Below, in pieces: positions 1 through 10,469 of a DNA stretch of 64,000 nucleotides (position 1 is its first letter; every line of letters begins with the position of its first letter). The notes below the pieces were generated by a model. That model was given only the letters and a program-made list of their open reading frames with translations, was not told where the DNA came from and ran no database searches. The position numbers were made by a program, and so were the translations under genes. Source of the DNA: Kiloniellaceae bacterium (lineage in GTDB: Bacteria; Pseudomonadota; Alphaproteobacteria; Kiloniellales; Kiloniellaceae); NCBI GenBank assembly GCA_009377535.1, contig WHTV01000002.1, forward strand, positions 1 to 64,000, given 5' to 3'.

Positions 1-268
1 ACCAGCTATAGATCGTAGGCTTGGTAGGCCATTACCCCACCAACAACCTAATCTAACGCGGGCTCATCCCAGGGCGCTAAAGCTTTCCCTCTTGAGGCGT
101 ATGCGGTATTAGCCGCCGTTTCCAGCGGTTATTCCCCACCCCGGGGTAGATTCCCACGCGTTACTCACCCGTGCGCCAGTGTCCATCCCTCCGAAAAGGA
201 ACTTCTCCTTCGACTTGCATGTGTTAGGCCTGCCGCCAGCGTTCGAGCCAGGATCAAACTCTTAGGTT
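1..268 (-). rRNA. rrs: 16S ribosomal RNA, 5' end (partial)
   Basis: Read on the minus strand, the segment contains the universal 16S start motif AGAGTTTGATCCTGGCTC (complement at about 245-262), followed by the conserved GAACGCTGGCGGC and the usual first variable helices. Only about the first 268 nucleotides lie in the window; the rest continues off the left edge. The exact mature 5' end (near 268) is estimated from the usual distance to the start motif. An rrn promoter and leader lie upstream at 269-605. Confidence 0.97.
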
Positions 269-575
269 GATCTCACCCGGCATCCAAAGACACCAGGCTC
301 GTCAACGGGATCCTCTCAATTAAACGCGCGAAATCTCGTCATCGCCTGAGCCACAGCCCCCAGCACCAGGGCAAAACCCCAAAGCCAAAAACCCAGCAAA
401 GACAACAACCAGATCCGTCTAAATACGCGGTCAACCAAAAGGCCCCAGTGCCAAAACACCAAGACAAGTCCAACCCAAACAGCCAGACCCGCCGCCCGCG
501 TATCCCTTCCAAATCTACAATGTCAAACAACAGAGCGGCAGTTCGGCCCGGAGCCGGTAACTGCCGCGGAGGCGG
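269..575 (-). other. rRNA operon leader
   Basis: About 300 nt of non-coding leader lies between the rrn promoter and the 16S 5' end. On the minus strand it holds TGTTTGACATTGT (complement 517-529), which resembles the BoxA/antitermination element of alphaproteobacterial rrn leaders. The sequence is unusually rich in T and G tracts on this strand. An 88-codon open frame across it is not credible as a gene. The antitermination role is inferred from position and similarity. Confidence 0.6.
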
Positions 576-605
576 GTTATAGGGCTGCCCCCAGCTAGCT
601 GTCAA
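576..605 (-). promoter_or_regulatory. rRNA operon promoter
   Basis: On the minus strand a perfect -35 TTGACA (complement 600-605) is followed after 17-18 bp by CTATAAC (complement 576-582), a near-consensus sigma-70 -10. It points toward the 16S gene, with a transcription start expected near 568. This is the strongest housekeeping promoter match I found in the window. Confidence 0.75.
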
Positions 606-689
606 ACGCTTTGTGAAAGGTTTCTTTCAGTGTTGTTGATAAAATCGGTCAACTGAGGGCGAAAGCTGGCGCGTTAACTGGCTTTAAGG

Positions 690-719
690 TTGACAAGCCC
701 TTGTATGTGAAGCCATTTT
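690..719 (+). promoter_or_regulatory. possible promoter of the M23 peptidase gene
   Basis: A perfect TTGACA sits at 690-695, about 110 bp upstream of the peptidase start. The matching -10 at the right distance (CATTTT, 714-719) is weak. The spacing and direction fit the downstream gene; the assignment is tentative. Confidence 0.35.
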
Positions 720-804
720 CAAGCATTGGTTAACAACTTGGTGGTATGTCTTTTACCGTCGAGTTGTCCCGCCGCCGGGGGGCAGCCATCCAAACCATCC
801 AGCC

Positions 805-2352
805 ATGGAGCTGTTGTTCGTCGTGACGAATCGCAAAATCGATATTGAATCGCTCCTGCGGTTCGGCAAAAAAGTCAGTTTTCCCGCAATCTTAGCCATT
901 CCCTTGATCGGTGGTGCCATCGCCGTCTCCTGGTCGGCGGCCGAAGCGGACCAGCCCGTGGCGGAGTCCTTGGTCGAGCCGGCCCGCGGCGCCGAATCGC
1001 CGGCGACGGCCCTTCCGCGCGCGCCGGAAGAGGCTTCCGAGACTGAAGACGCCGCGCCGGATCCCCTGGAGACCTCCGCCGCCAGCCGCCCGCGCGGTCC
1101 GCAGGAGGCAGCGCTGCCGCCCGCCGAGGAGACGCCGCTCGATATGCCCGAGGAGGCCGAAACCGGCATCCTGGTGCGGGAGATCACCGTCGCCCCGGGC
1201 GATACCCTCATGCAATTGCTGATCGGCGCCGGCGCCGAGCCGACCCAGGCGCATCAGGCGATCACCGCTATGGAGCCGGTCTACAGCCCCCGCCGCCTGA
1301 TGCCCGGCCAGGAACTCACCGTCGCCTTCGCCGCCACCGGCAGCGACGCCCCGGGCCCGCTGCTCTCCATCAACTTCCGCCCGAACCGCGAGCGCGACAT
1401 CGAGATCAGCCGCAGCAACGAGGCCGACGACTTCTTCGCCGAATCGATCGACCGCCCGGTGGCGCGTCAGCTCGCCTATGCCGAAGGCTCGATCGAAAGC
1501 AACCTTTCGGTCGCCGCGACCGACCGCAAGGTGCCGAACGTCGTCCTGGCCGAAGCGATCCGCGCCTTCAGCTACGACGTCGATTTCCAGCGCGAGATCC
1601 AGAAGGGCGACGCCTTCGAGTTCCTCTACGAGATCTACGTCGACGAGGAAGGCGCCCTGGTGCGCACCGGCGAACTGCTGTTCGCCGCCATGACGCTGTC
1701 GGGCAGCCGCACCGAGCTCTACTACTACGAACGCGCCGACGGCAGCGCCGACTTCTACACACCGCAGGGCGCCTCGGTGCGCCGCTCGCTGATGCGCACG
1801 CCGATAGACGGCGCGCGCCTCTCCTCCGGCTTCGGCATGCGCAAGCACCCGATCCTCGGCTATTCCAAGATGCACCAGGGCACCGACTTTGCCGCGCCCA
1901 GCGGCACGCCGATCTATGCCGCCGGCAACGGCGTGATCGACTTCGCCGGCCGCAATGGCGGCTACGGCAAGTATGTGCGTTTGCGCCACGGCTCCAGCTA
2001 CCAGACCGCCTACGCCCACATGAAGTCCTTCGCCAAGGGCATCGCCAAGGGGGCAAGGGTGAAGCAGGGCCAGGTCATCGGCTACGTCGGCACCACCGGC
2101 CGCTCGACCGGCCCGCACCTGCACTACGAGGTGCTGGTGAGCGGCAAGCAGGTCAATCCCCTGAAGGTCACCCTGCCGCGTGGCGAGAAACTGAAGGAAG
2201 CCGAGCTGGCCGACTTCGCGGATCGGCGCGGTGAGATCGAGCGCCATCTCACCCTCGCCCAAGGCGGCCTGTTGCTGGTCCAGCGCGGCTGCGAGCCGGA
2301 TGCCGAGCTGCTGGAGCAGGGCTCGGCCATGGGCAGCGACAACGACTGCTGA
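805..2352 (+). CDS. M23 family metallopeptidase (OapA/MepM-like)
   Basis: This is a 515-residue cell-wall endopeptidase of the lysostaphin-type M23 family, which cleaves peptide cross-links in murein or activates other hydrolases. One hydrophobic segment near residues 28-45 anchors it with the bulk in the periplasm. A low-complexity Pro/Glu/Ala linker follows, then an OapA/LysM-like domain (about 125-185), and the M23 domain at about 335-450. The zinc ligands are visible: H357-x3-D361 in HQGTDFAAP and the HLH motif at 438-440. It stands alone between the rRNA leader and a LysE-type exporter. The start at 805 is the first ATG, but the gene could begin slightly later without loss of domains. 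Confidence 0.9.
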   Translation: MELLFVVTNRKIDIESLLRFGKKVSFPAILAIPLIGGAIAVSWSAAEADQPVAESLVEPARGAESPATALPRAPEEASETEDAAPDPLETSAASRPRGPQEAALPPAEETPLDMPEEAETGILVREITVAPGDTLMQLLIGAGAEPTQAHQAITAMEPVYSPRRLMPGQELTVAFAATGSDAPGPLLSINFRPNRERDIEISRSNEADDFFAESIDRPVARQLAYAEGSIESNLSVAATDRKVPNVVLAEAIRAFSYDVDFQREIQKGDAFEFLYEIYVDEEGALVRTGELLFAAMTLSGSRTELYYYERADGSADFYTPQGASVRRSLMRTPIDGARLSSGFGMRKHPILGYSKMHQGTDFAAPSGTPIYAAGNGVIDFAGRNGGYGKYVRLRHGSSYQTAYAHMKSFAKGIAKGARVKQGQVIGYVGTTGRSTGPHLHYEVLVSGKQVNPLKVTLPRGEKLKEAELADFADRRGEIERHLTLAQGGLLLVQRGCEPDAELLEQGSAMGSDNDC

Positions 2353-2501
2353 GCCGGCAGCGGAAGCCCGTCATGACCCTGATCGTCGCAGACTACCTGG
2401 AAAAGCGCTCGCGTCGCCGAGACTAGGCTCCGCGCCGCCCCCGCCCCGGCGGGCGGCGCCGCCTTCGCCTGCCCAGCTTTCCCGCGCGGAGTTTTCCGAA
2501 C

Positions 2502-3137
2502 ATGTCTGCGACCTTGCCTGCGGCGACGCTCGCCGCCGTTGAGGGCCTCGGCCTCGGTGCCGGCCTCATCATCGCCATCGGCGCCCAGAACGCCTACGTG
2601 CTGCGCCAGGGCCTCCGGCGCCAGCACGTCTTCGCGGTCGCCAGCCTCTGCTTCCTCATCGACTGCAGCCTGATCGCGCTGGGCGCCGGCGGCTTCGCCA
2701 GCCTGCTGCGCGCGTTCCCCAGCCTGCCGTCGCTGGCGGCCTGGGGCGGCGCCCTCTTCCTGGCGCTCTACAGCCTGAGGGCCTTCGCCGCGGTCCTGCG
2801 GCCACAGGCGCTGAAAGCAGCGGACAGCACCGGCGGCAGCAGCCGTAGGGCGGCCGTCGCCACGGCGCTGGCGCTCAGCCTGCTGAACCCGCACGTCTAT
2901 CTGGATACCGTAGTGCTGCTGGGCGGCGTCGCCGCGCGCTACCCGGGCGGCGAGCGCCTCGCCTTCGCTCTCGGCGCGATGCTGGCTTCGGGCCTGTGGT
3001 TCTACGGCCTCGGCTACGGCGCCCGCCAGCTCGCCCCGCTGTTCGCCTCCCCGCGCGCCTGGCGCCTGCTCGACGGCTTCGTCGGCTGCGTCATGGCAGC
3101 GCTCGCTGTCAGCTTGGTCTTTGGTCAGCTGCGCTGA
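2502..3137 (+). CDS. LysE/ArgO-type amino-acid exporter
   Basis: This 211-residue integral membrane protein of the LysE family has about six hydrophobic segments. The family exports basic amino acids (lysine, arginine) from the cytoplasm. The N-terminal GAQNAYVLRQGL motif and the NPHVYLDTV motif after the third segment are typical of the LysE/ArgO branch rather than the RhtB branch. The substrate is inferred. The last ten codons, ending SLVFGQLR and the stop, lie in the first copy of a 33-bp tandem repeat that runs on past the stop codon. Confidence 0.88.
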   Translation: MSATLPAATLAAVEGLGLGAGLIIAIGAQNAYVLRQGLRRQHVFAVASLCFLIDCSLIALGAGGFASLLRAFPSLPSLAAWGGALFLALYSLRAFAAVLRPQALKAADSTGGSSRRAAVATALALSLLNPHVYLDTVVLLGGVAARYPGGERLAFALGAMLASGLWFYGLGYGARQLAPLFASPRAWRLLDGFVGCVMAALAVSLVFGQLR

Positions 3138-3187
3138 CCGGCCAGCTTGGTCTTTGGTCAGCTCCGCTGACCGGCCAGCTTGGTCGT
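3110..3187. repeat. 33-bp tandem repeat over the exporter stop codon
   Basis: Two full copies of a 33-bp unit (3110-3142 and 3143-3175) differ by one base, and a third, degenerate start follows at 3176. Each copy carries the hairpin GGTCAGC-N3-GCTGACC (3123-3139 and 3156-3172). Because the period is a multiple of three, the second copy would again encode SLVFGQLR and a stop, so the tail of the gene was duplicated into the intergenic space. The hairpins may serve as a terminator between convergent genes, although there is no T-tract. Confidence 0.85.
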
Positions 3188-3199
3188 CGGGCAGGTGAC

Positions 3200-3856
3200 C
3201 TAGTCGGCGGCGTCGCTGCGCGCCCTCATCGGCCAGCGCGGCCGCGGCATGGGGAAGACCTCCTCGACCACGCAGTAGTCCATGTAGCCAAGGCGGGCGA
3301 CCGGCTTCAGCTTGGCCATGTCGACCAGGCCGTCGGTCAGCACCGACTCGTCGATGTGCATGCCGATCACTTGACCGAACACCACGGCGTTGCGCGCGCC
3401 GGGACTATCGCAGGGCAGATCGACGGTCTGCAGGTAGCGGCATTCCATGTGGATCGGCGAGGCCTTCACCCGCGGCGGCTTCACCAGCCGGGAGGGCACC
3501 ATCTCGAGCCCGGCGACCGCCGCCTCGTCGACCCCCGCCGGCGCCGCCGCCGAGGTCACGTTCATCGCCTCGCGCAGGTCCCAGGTCACCAGGTTGCAGA
3601 CGAACTCGCCGGTGCGCTCCACGTTGGCAAGGGAGTCCTTGGAACCGTCCGGCGGGCCGTCGGCCTTGCGCCCACCCGGTGCGAACATCACGCAGGGTGG
3701 GTCGCCGGCGACGCCGTTGAAGTAGCTGTAGGGCGCCAGGTTCACCACCCCCGTCTCGTTCACCGAGGTGATCCAGCCGATCGGCCGCGGCACCACGCAG
3801 GCCTTAAAGGGATTGTGCGGCAGGCCGTGGTCGCCGGTCCGCGTGTCATAGAACAT
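3200..3856 (-). CDS. flavin reductase-like domain protein
   Basis: This 218-residue protein belongs to the flavin reductase / FMN-binding split-barrel family, with the typical opening in which VPRPIGWITSV and NLAPYSYFN bind FMN. Such proteins reduce flavin with NAD(P)H or act as small flavoenzymes; the partner is unknown here. The start at 3856 is chosen because AGGAGAG sits just upstream and the family similarity begins with MFYDTRTGDHG; an upstream extension to 3970 would add unrelated residues. It lies 55 bp from the clpB stop on the same strand, so it may be cotranscribed with clpB. Confidence 0.88.
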   Translation of the reverse strand: MFYDTRTGDHGLPHNPFKACVVPRPIGWITSVNETGVVNLAPYSYFNGVAGDPPCVMFAPGGRKADGPPDGSKDSLANVERTGEFVCNLVTWDLREAMNVTSAAAPAGVDEAAVAGLEMVPSRLVKPPRVKASPIHMECRYLQTVDLPCDSPGARNAVVFGQVIGMHIDESVLTDGLVDMAKLKPVARLGYMDYCVVEEVFPMPRPRWPMRARSDAAD

Positions 3857-3911
3857 GCAACTCTCTCCTGCCGCCCGCTCGCGCTGGCGCGCTCGCTTCC
3901 CGGCCGGGGGA

Positions 3912-6503
<2,592 letters not shown>

Positions 6504-6887
6504 CTACATCCCCTTTCCCGCACCCGGGAATCGGCATGCAGGAGAATTGGTTAGTCTACTCCAGCAGGCGCGCCCGTCCCAGCGGCGCACACCCGCCCAA
6601 GCCGGCCGACTTGGCCCTGCTTGCAGTCTGGACATAGGTCTGTTGCACAAAAGACACAAGGCCCGCAAGGCGCGAAAAATCGCGGTTTCCCAGACCACAG
6701 CGGCGCCTGGGATGCGCCGGGAAATCGTCTGAGCGCGCCAGCAGGGTGTCGCGAATTGGCGATGTCTACTACTGTCCTGGACGATTTTCCGGGGCTTGGC
6801 ATCCCTATGCTGAAGCTCGGGGGAAATATCGAAGTCAGCGAGTCGCTTTGTTTAGGAATTCCGAGAACGAAAAAAAGGGGGAGCCCC
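6504..6887. other. divergent intergenic region clpB / BCCT transporter
   Basis: This 384-bp gap between divergently transcribed clpB and the BCCT transporter must hold both promoters. I see no RNA gene, no convincing consensus promoter and no credible small ORF. Open frames running from the upstream part into the transporter lack a ribosome-binding site and family similarity. Confidence 0.6.
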
Positions 6888-8510
6888 ATGAGCAATCCGG
6901 AAGCTAGCGAATACGAAGTCGGTCAGGACAACATCCAGCCCTTCGGGCTGGACATTCACAATCCGGTCTTCGTCATCTCCGCGCTGTCGATCATCGTCTT
7001 CGTCCTGCTGTCTCTGGCCTTCCAAACGGAAGCGACCGACTTCTTCGGTTGGCTGAGGCCGTACCTGACTTCGCAATTCGACTGGTTCTTCCTCGCGGCG
7101 GCCAACATTTTCGTGTTGTTCGGCTTCATCCTGGTGGTCACGCCGCTGGGCTCGGTGCGCCTTGGCGGCGTCGATGCCAAGCCCGAGTACTCCTACCTCG
7201 GCTGGTTCGCCATGCTGTTCGCCGCCGGCATGGGCATCGGCCTGATGTTCTTCGGCGTCTCGGAACCGATGTCGCACTACGCCTCCTCCCTGGGCGGCAC
7301 CGCTCTCGAAAACGGGGTCCGCAGCGACTGGGCGCCGTTGGGCGGGGCCGCCGGCGACATCGAGGCGGCGCGCAACCTCGGCATGGCGGCGACCATCTTT
7401 CACTGGGCCCTGCATCCCTGGGCGATCTATGCCGTGGTGGGGCTATCGCTCGCCTTCTTCGCCTACAACTTCAACCTGCCCCTGACCCTGCGCTCGACCT
7501 TCTATCCGATCTTCGGCGAAGCGGTCTGGGGCTGGACCGGCCATATCATCGATACCCTGGCGGTCTTCGCCACGCTCTTCGGCCTTGCCACCTCGCTCGG
7601 CTTCGGCACGGAACAGGCCTTGGCCGGCCTCAATTTCCTCTTCGGCACATCGACCGGCAATGCCGCCCGAGTCATTCTCATTTCCCTGATTACCGCCGCG
7701 GCGCTGATTTCCGTGCTGCGTGGCCTCGACGGCGGCGTGAAGGTGCTATCGGAGATCAACATCGCCCTGGCGGCTCTACTGATGGTCTTCATCCTCTTCG
7801 TCGGACCGACGGCGGCGATCTTCGACGCCGTGGTTTCCGGCGGTATCGCCTATGTGAAGGAGATCGTGCCGCTGTCCAACCCCGTCGGCCGCGACGACGC
7901 CAACTTCTCGCAGGGCTGGACGGCCTTCTACTGGGCGTGGTGGATCTCCTGGTCGCCCTTCGTCGGCATGTTCATCGCGCGGGTATCGCGCGGCCGCACG
8001 GTGCGCGAGTTCATCATCTGCGTGGTCTTCGTGCCGACCATCGTCAGCATCTTCTGGATGGGCGCCTTCGGCGGCACCGCCATCGAGCAGGTGATCGCCG
8101 ACCCGGAGGCGGCCGTGCAGGCGGCGCCACTGGAGTTGCAGCTCTTCGAGATGCTGAGGCAGCTGCCGCTGGCCTCGTTCACCTCGATCCTCGGCGTCAT
8201 CCTGGTCATCGTGTTCTTCGTGACCTCGTCGGACTCCGGCTCGCTGGTGATCGACACCATTACCGCCGGCGGCAAGACCGACGCGCCCATCAGCCAGCGC
8301 GTCTTCTGGTGCACCTTCGAGGGCGTGGTGGCGGCCACCCTGCTGCTGGTCGGCGGCGCCGGGGCCTTGACCGCCCTGCAGGCCATGGCGGTTTCCACCG
8401 GCTTTCCCTTCACCATCGTGCTGCTGGTGATGTGCGTCAGCTTGCTGATCGGGCTCAACCGGGCGAGAAAGGACGCCACCCACACAGCGAGCGCGAGCCG
8501 GGCCGAGTAG
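6888..8510 (+). CDS. BCCT family betaine/choline/carnitine transporter
   Basis: This 540-residue transporter has twelve predicted membrane segments and imports quaternary-amine osmolytes such as glycine betaine or choline, driven by sodium or protons. The diagnostic glycine stretch AAGMGIGLMFFGVSEP on helix 3 and the aromatic box WAWWISWSPFVGMF on helix 8 are intact. The glycine-rich form is usual for sodium-coupled betaine carriers, but the exact substrate is inferred. The start at 6888 follows AAGGGGGAG with good spacing; a longer reading from 6621 is rejected. A perfect stem-loop lies just after the stop. Confidence 0.93.
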   Translation: MSNPEASEYEVGQDNIQPFGLDIHNPVFVISALSIIVFVLLSLAFQTEATDFFGWLRPYLTSQFDWFFLAAANIFVLFGFILVVTPLGSVRLGGVDAKPEYSYLGWFAMLFAAGMGIGLMFFGVSEPMSHYASSLGGTALENGVRSDWAPLGGAAGDIEAARNLGMAATIFHWALHPWAIYAVVGLSLAFFAYNFNLPLTLRSTFYPIFGEAVWGWTGHIIDTLAVFATLFGLATSLGFGTEQALAGLNFLFGTSTGNAARVILISLITAAALISVLRGLDGGVKVLSEINIALAALLMVFILFVGPTAAIFDAVVSGGIAYVKEIVPLSNPVGRDDANFSQGWTAFYWAWWISWSPFVGMFIARVSRGRTVREFIICVVFVPTIVSIFWMGAFGGTAIEQVIADPEAAVQAAPLELQLFEMLRQLPLASFTSILGVILVIVFFVTSSDSGSLVIDTITAGGKTDAPISQRVFWCTFEGVVAATLLLVGGAGALTALQAMAVSTGFPFTIVLLVMCVSLLIGLNRARKDATHTASASRAE

Positions 8511-8534
8511 CCTTTCCAGGCAGACAGCCTCTCA

Positions 8535-8561
8535 GGCGCCCCGCCCGCAAGGCGGGGCGCC
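8535..8561. terminator. stem-loop between convergent BCCT and UspA genes
   Basis: A perfect 11-bp stem (8535-8545 with 8551-8561) closes a five-base loop between two convergent genes. There is no T-tract on either strand, so it may act as a weak or Rho-assisted bidirectional terminator or as an mRNA 3' end stabiliser. Confidence 0.6.
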
Positions 8562-8585
8562 CTTGCTCACCGCCGGTGGCGACCG

Positions 8586-8999
8586 TCAACGCACGATGAA
8601 GACCGAGATGTCGGCATGGGATGCGAGGTAGCCGGCCTGGGAAGAAAACAGGTGCTCGGCCATGCCCGGCACATGCGACCCCATGACAATGAGATCGGCA
8701 CCGATGTCCTACGCTTCGCGCCCGAGCCGGTCGTCCAGATCGGTCGCAGGATCCGTAGTGGTGATGGCATGCGCGCCGAATTCGACGCCGTACCTCTCGC
8801 TCTCGATCGCGGCGAACTTCGCCAGCTTGGCGGCGAATTCCTCCGGCGTGCGGGCGGCCGCGCTGGGGGCGGAGCCGGTCACTCCGACCATCTGCACCAC
8901 CGCCTTGTAGAATTTCGAGAGGTCGGCGGCCGTCGCGATGGCCTTGTCCAGCTTTTCGCGATGACTGAGGTCCACCGGGACCATGATTTTCTTGTACAT
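8586..8999 (-). pseudogene. universal stress protein (UspA family) with in-frame amber stop
   Basis: A 138-codon reading frame encodes a full UspA-type nucleotide-binding stress protein, from MYKKIMVPVDLS to the typical C-terminus with ADLIVMGSH and ISVFIVR. Codon 97 (8709-8711) is TAG, in frame, immediately before DIGADLIVMG. The frame is otherwise open and unshifted, so a single base change (for example from AAG, CAG or GAG) explains it. A GGAGGGG ribosome-binding site precedes the ATG. Truncation removes the phosphate-binding GSH loop, so the 96-residue product would probably be inactive. A sequencing error, a recent mutation or readthrough are all possible. Confidence 0.85.
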
Positions 9000-9127
9000 G
9001 CGAGCCCCTCCGGTTGCTTGTGGGACAAACGCCCTTCCTAAGGACGCTGCGGGTGGGCGGGCAAATTCGCTTCATCACTTCTAGGCAACGGGTGGTGCGC
9101 GACAACGGTTCCGGACAGCTCGCCACC

Positions 9128-9165
9128 AAAAAAAAGCCCCCGTGCCGCGTCGGCGACACAGGGGC
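9128..9165 (-). terminator. strong Rho-independent terminator with no upstream gene
   Basis: On the minus strand a 9-bp stem (9157-9165 pairing with 9136-9144, one G-U pair) with a 12-base loop is followed by eight U residues (A-tract 9128-9135). This is a textbook intrinsic terminator. No recognisable protein gene on the minus strand ends here; the nearest minus-strand start signal upstream is the Fur-box region at 9276-9294. Confidence 0.8.
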
Positions 9166-9244
9166 GGGCGAAGCCCGAAAGTAGGATCAGGAGAGATCTA
9201 TGCTTACCCCACCGTCCCTCTCGGGCACGGCAGCGAAGAGCATG
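9128..9244 (-). ncRNA. candidate Fur-regulated small RNA
   Basis: The stretch is about 117 nt from a predicted start near 9244 to the terminator at 9128. A possible promoter has -35 TTGCAA (9274-9279) and -10 TAGGGT (complement 9251-9256) at 17-bp spacing, with the -35 inside the Fur-box-like site. A second small hairpin (complement 9165-9177, CGGGC-TTC-GCCCG) precedes the terminator, with its last base touching the terminator stem. The layout resembles a RyhB-type iron-responsive RNA, but no sequence family is recognised. An 18-codon leaderless frame starting at 9243 is the alternative reading. Confidence 0.35.
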
Positions 9245-9275
9245 GACGGGACCCTAATGCGATTCGTTCTCAATT

Positions 9276-9294
9276 GCAAATGATTATCAATAGC
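9276..9294 (-). promoter_or_regulatory. Fur-box-like operator
   Basis: Minus-strand GCTATTGATAATCATTTGC matches the 19-bp Fur consensus at about 15 of 19 positions, including an unbroken TGATAATCATT core. It lies in the AT-richest part of an otherwise GC-rich gap and overlaps a possible minus-strand -35. It could also control the plus-strand MOSC gene, which starts about 200 bp downstream. Other members of the Fur superfamily (Mur, Irr) could be the binder in an alphaproteobacterium. Confidence 0.6.
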
Positions 9295-9488
9295 AGAGAC
9301 CGGCTGTCACCGGACCAGAGAAAAGCCCAGTTCGCCGCCCTTTCGCGGCGGCGCCAGACCCCGCAATTGACCGCCGATCGCTTGACAGGCGGTCGCCCCG
9401 CGCGATTAGCTTGGCCTGCCGCAAGACGCCAAACGCCAACCCGGCCCCCTGCCGCAGACCGGGGTCAGACAAGGATTTCCCGGCCCCC

Positions 9489-10235
9489 ATGCCCACGTCC
9501 AATTCCGTGACCGTCCAGCAGATCTGCCGCTTTCCCGTAAAGGGCCTGAATGCCGAGACCTTGGAGCGGGTCGAGCTGACGCCGGGCCAAGGGCTGCCCG
9601 ACGACCGCCGCTTCGCGATCGCCTATGGCCTCGGCACCGGGGCCAAGCGCGGCTTCTTCGACCTGGTGCAGGAAGAACGGCTGGCGCAGCTCCGCGTCGC
9701 CTACGACACGGCCGGACCGGGCCTCACCCTGAGCCGCCAAGGCCGCCAGGTGGTCAGCGCCAATCCCTGCGACCAGACGGGCCGCATGCTTCTGAACCAG
9801 TTCTTCGCCGGCTTCCTGGCCGGCACGCAGCGCGGAGCACCGTCCTTTCAGGAGGTCGGCGACGACGACCGCGACGCGGCGCTGCCCAATCCGGTCTCGC
9901 TCATCAGCCTTGCGAGCATCCGCGATTTGGAGCGGGTGGCGCGCCAGCCGGTCGACCCGCGCCGCTTCCGCGGCAACATCCTCTTCGACGGTCTGCCGGC
10001 CTGGGCGGAGTTCGGCTGGATCGGCCGAGAGATCCGCATCGGCGCGGCCCGGCTGAAGGTCTTCGAGCGCATTCAGCGTTGCGCGGCGACCAACGTGAAC
10101 CCGGACACCGCAGAGCGCGACATGAACATCCCGCTCACCCTGCGCAAGGGCTTCGGGCATCTCGATTTGGGGGTTTATGCGGAGGTCATCGCCGGCGGCG
10201 AGGTGAAGCCCGGCGACGAAGTCGCGGAAACCTGA
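9489..10235 (+). CDS. MOSC domain protein
   Basis: This 248-residue protein has an N-terminal beta-barrel MOSC_N-type region (IQQICRFPVKGLNAE) followed by a MOSC domain, the fold of molybdenum-cofactor sulfurases and of mARC/YcbX/YiiM reductases. The conserved cysteine that can ligate molybdenum is present at about residue 198 in IQRCAATNVNPDT, and the RGNILFDG motif is intact. The role is probably molybdenum-cofactor dependent reduction or sulfur handling; the substrate is unknown. The start at 9489 is chosen because similarity begins just after it. It stands alone, convergent with the DUF4167 gene. Confidence 0.85.
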   Translation: MPTSNSVTVQQICRFPVKGLNAETLERVELTPGQGLPDDRRFAIAYGLGTGAKRGFFDLVQEERLAQLRVAYDTAGPGLTLSRQGRQVVSANPCDQTGRMLLNQFFAGFLAGTQRGAPSFQEVGDDDRDAALPNPVSLISLASIRDLERVARQPVDPRRFRGNILFDGLPAWAEFGWIGREIRIGAARLKVFERIQRCAATNVNPDTAERDMNIPLTLRKGFGHLDLGVYAEVIAGGEVKPGDEVAET

Positions 10236-10371
10236 GAGTCAGACGAAGAAACGCCTGCGGCATCGCCGCACTGCGTCGCCCGCGCCGCCTTGCTGGCGGC
10301 GAGGCCAGGACTCTAGGTCCCGGCCCGCTCCATCGATCGAGAGCCTTTCCTGACCAGATTGAATCAATTCT

Positions 10372-10454
10372 GTTTCCGAGCGGCGGTCGCGTCGGCAGGA
10401 GAAGGGCGCAGCGCGATGCGGCGCTTCGGCGCCCCGCGCCCGCCGCTCGGAAAC
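10372..10454. repeat. 15-bp inverted repeat, 53-base loop
   Basis: GTTTCCGAGCGGCGG at 10372-10386 is exactly complementary to 10440-10454. It lies between the convergent MOSC and DUF4167 genes, just downstream of the latter's stop. It could fold as a long hairpin at the 3' end of either transcript. No T-tract follows. Confidence 0.7.
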
Positions 10455-10469
10455 CCGAAGGGACGGGCT

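Noticed and set aside
339..605. 88-codon minus-strand ORF upstream of 16S rRNA
   Set aside because: It lies within the rrn leader and promoter, is Trp/Gly/Leu-rich without similarity and would be in a non-translated pre-rRNA.
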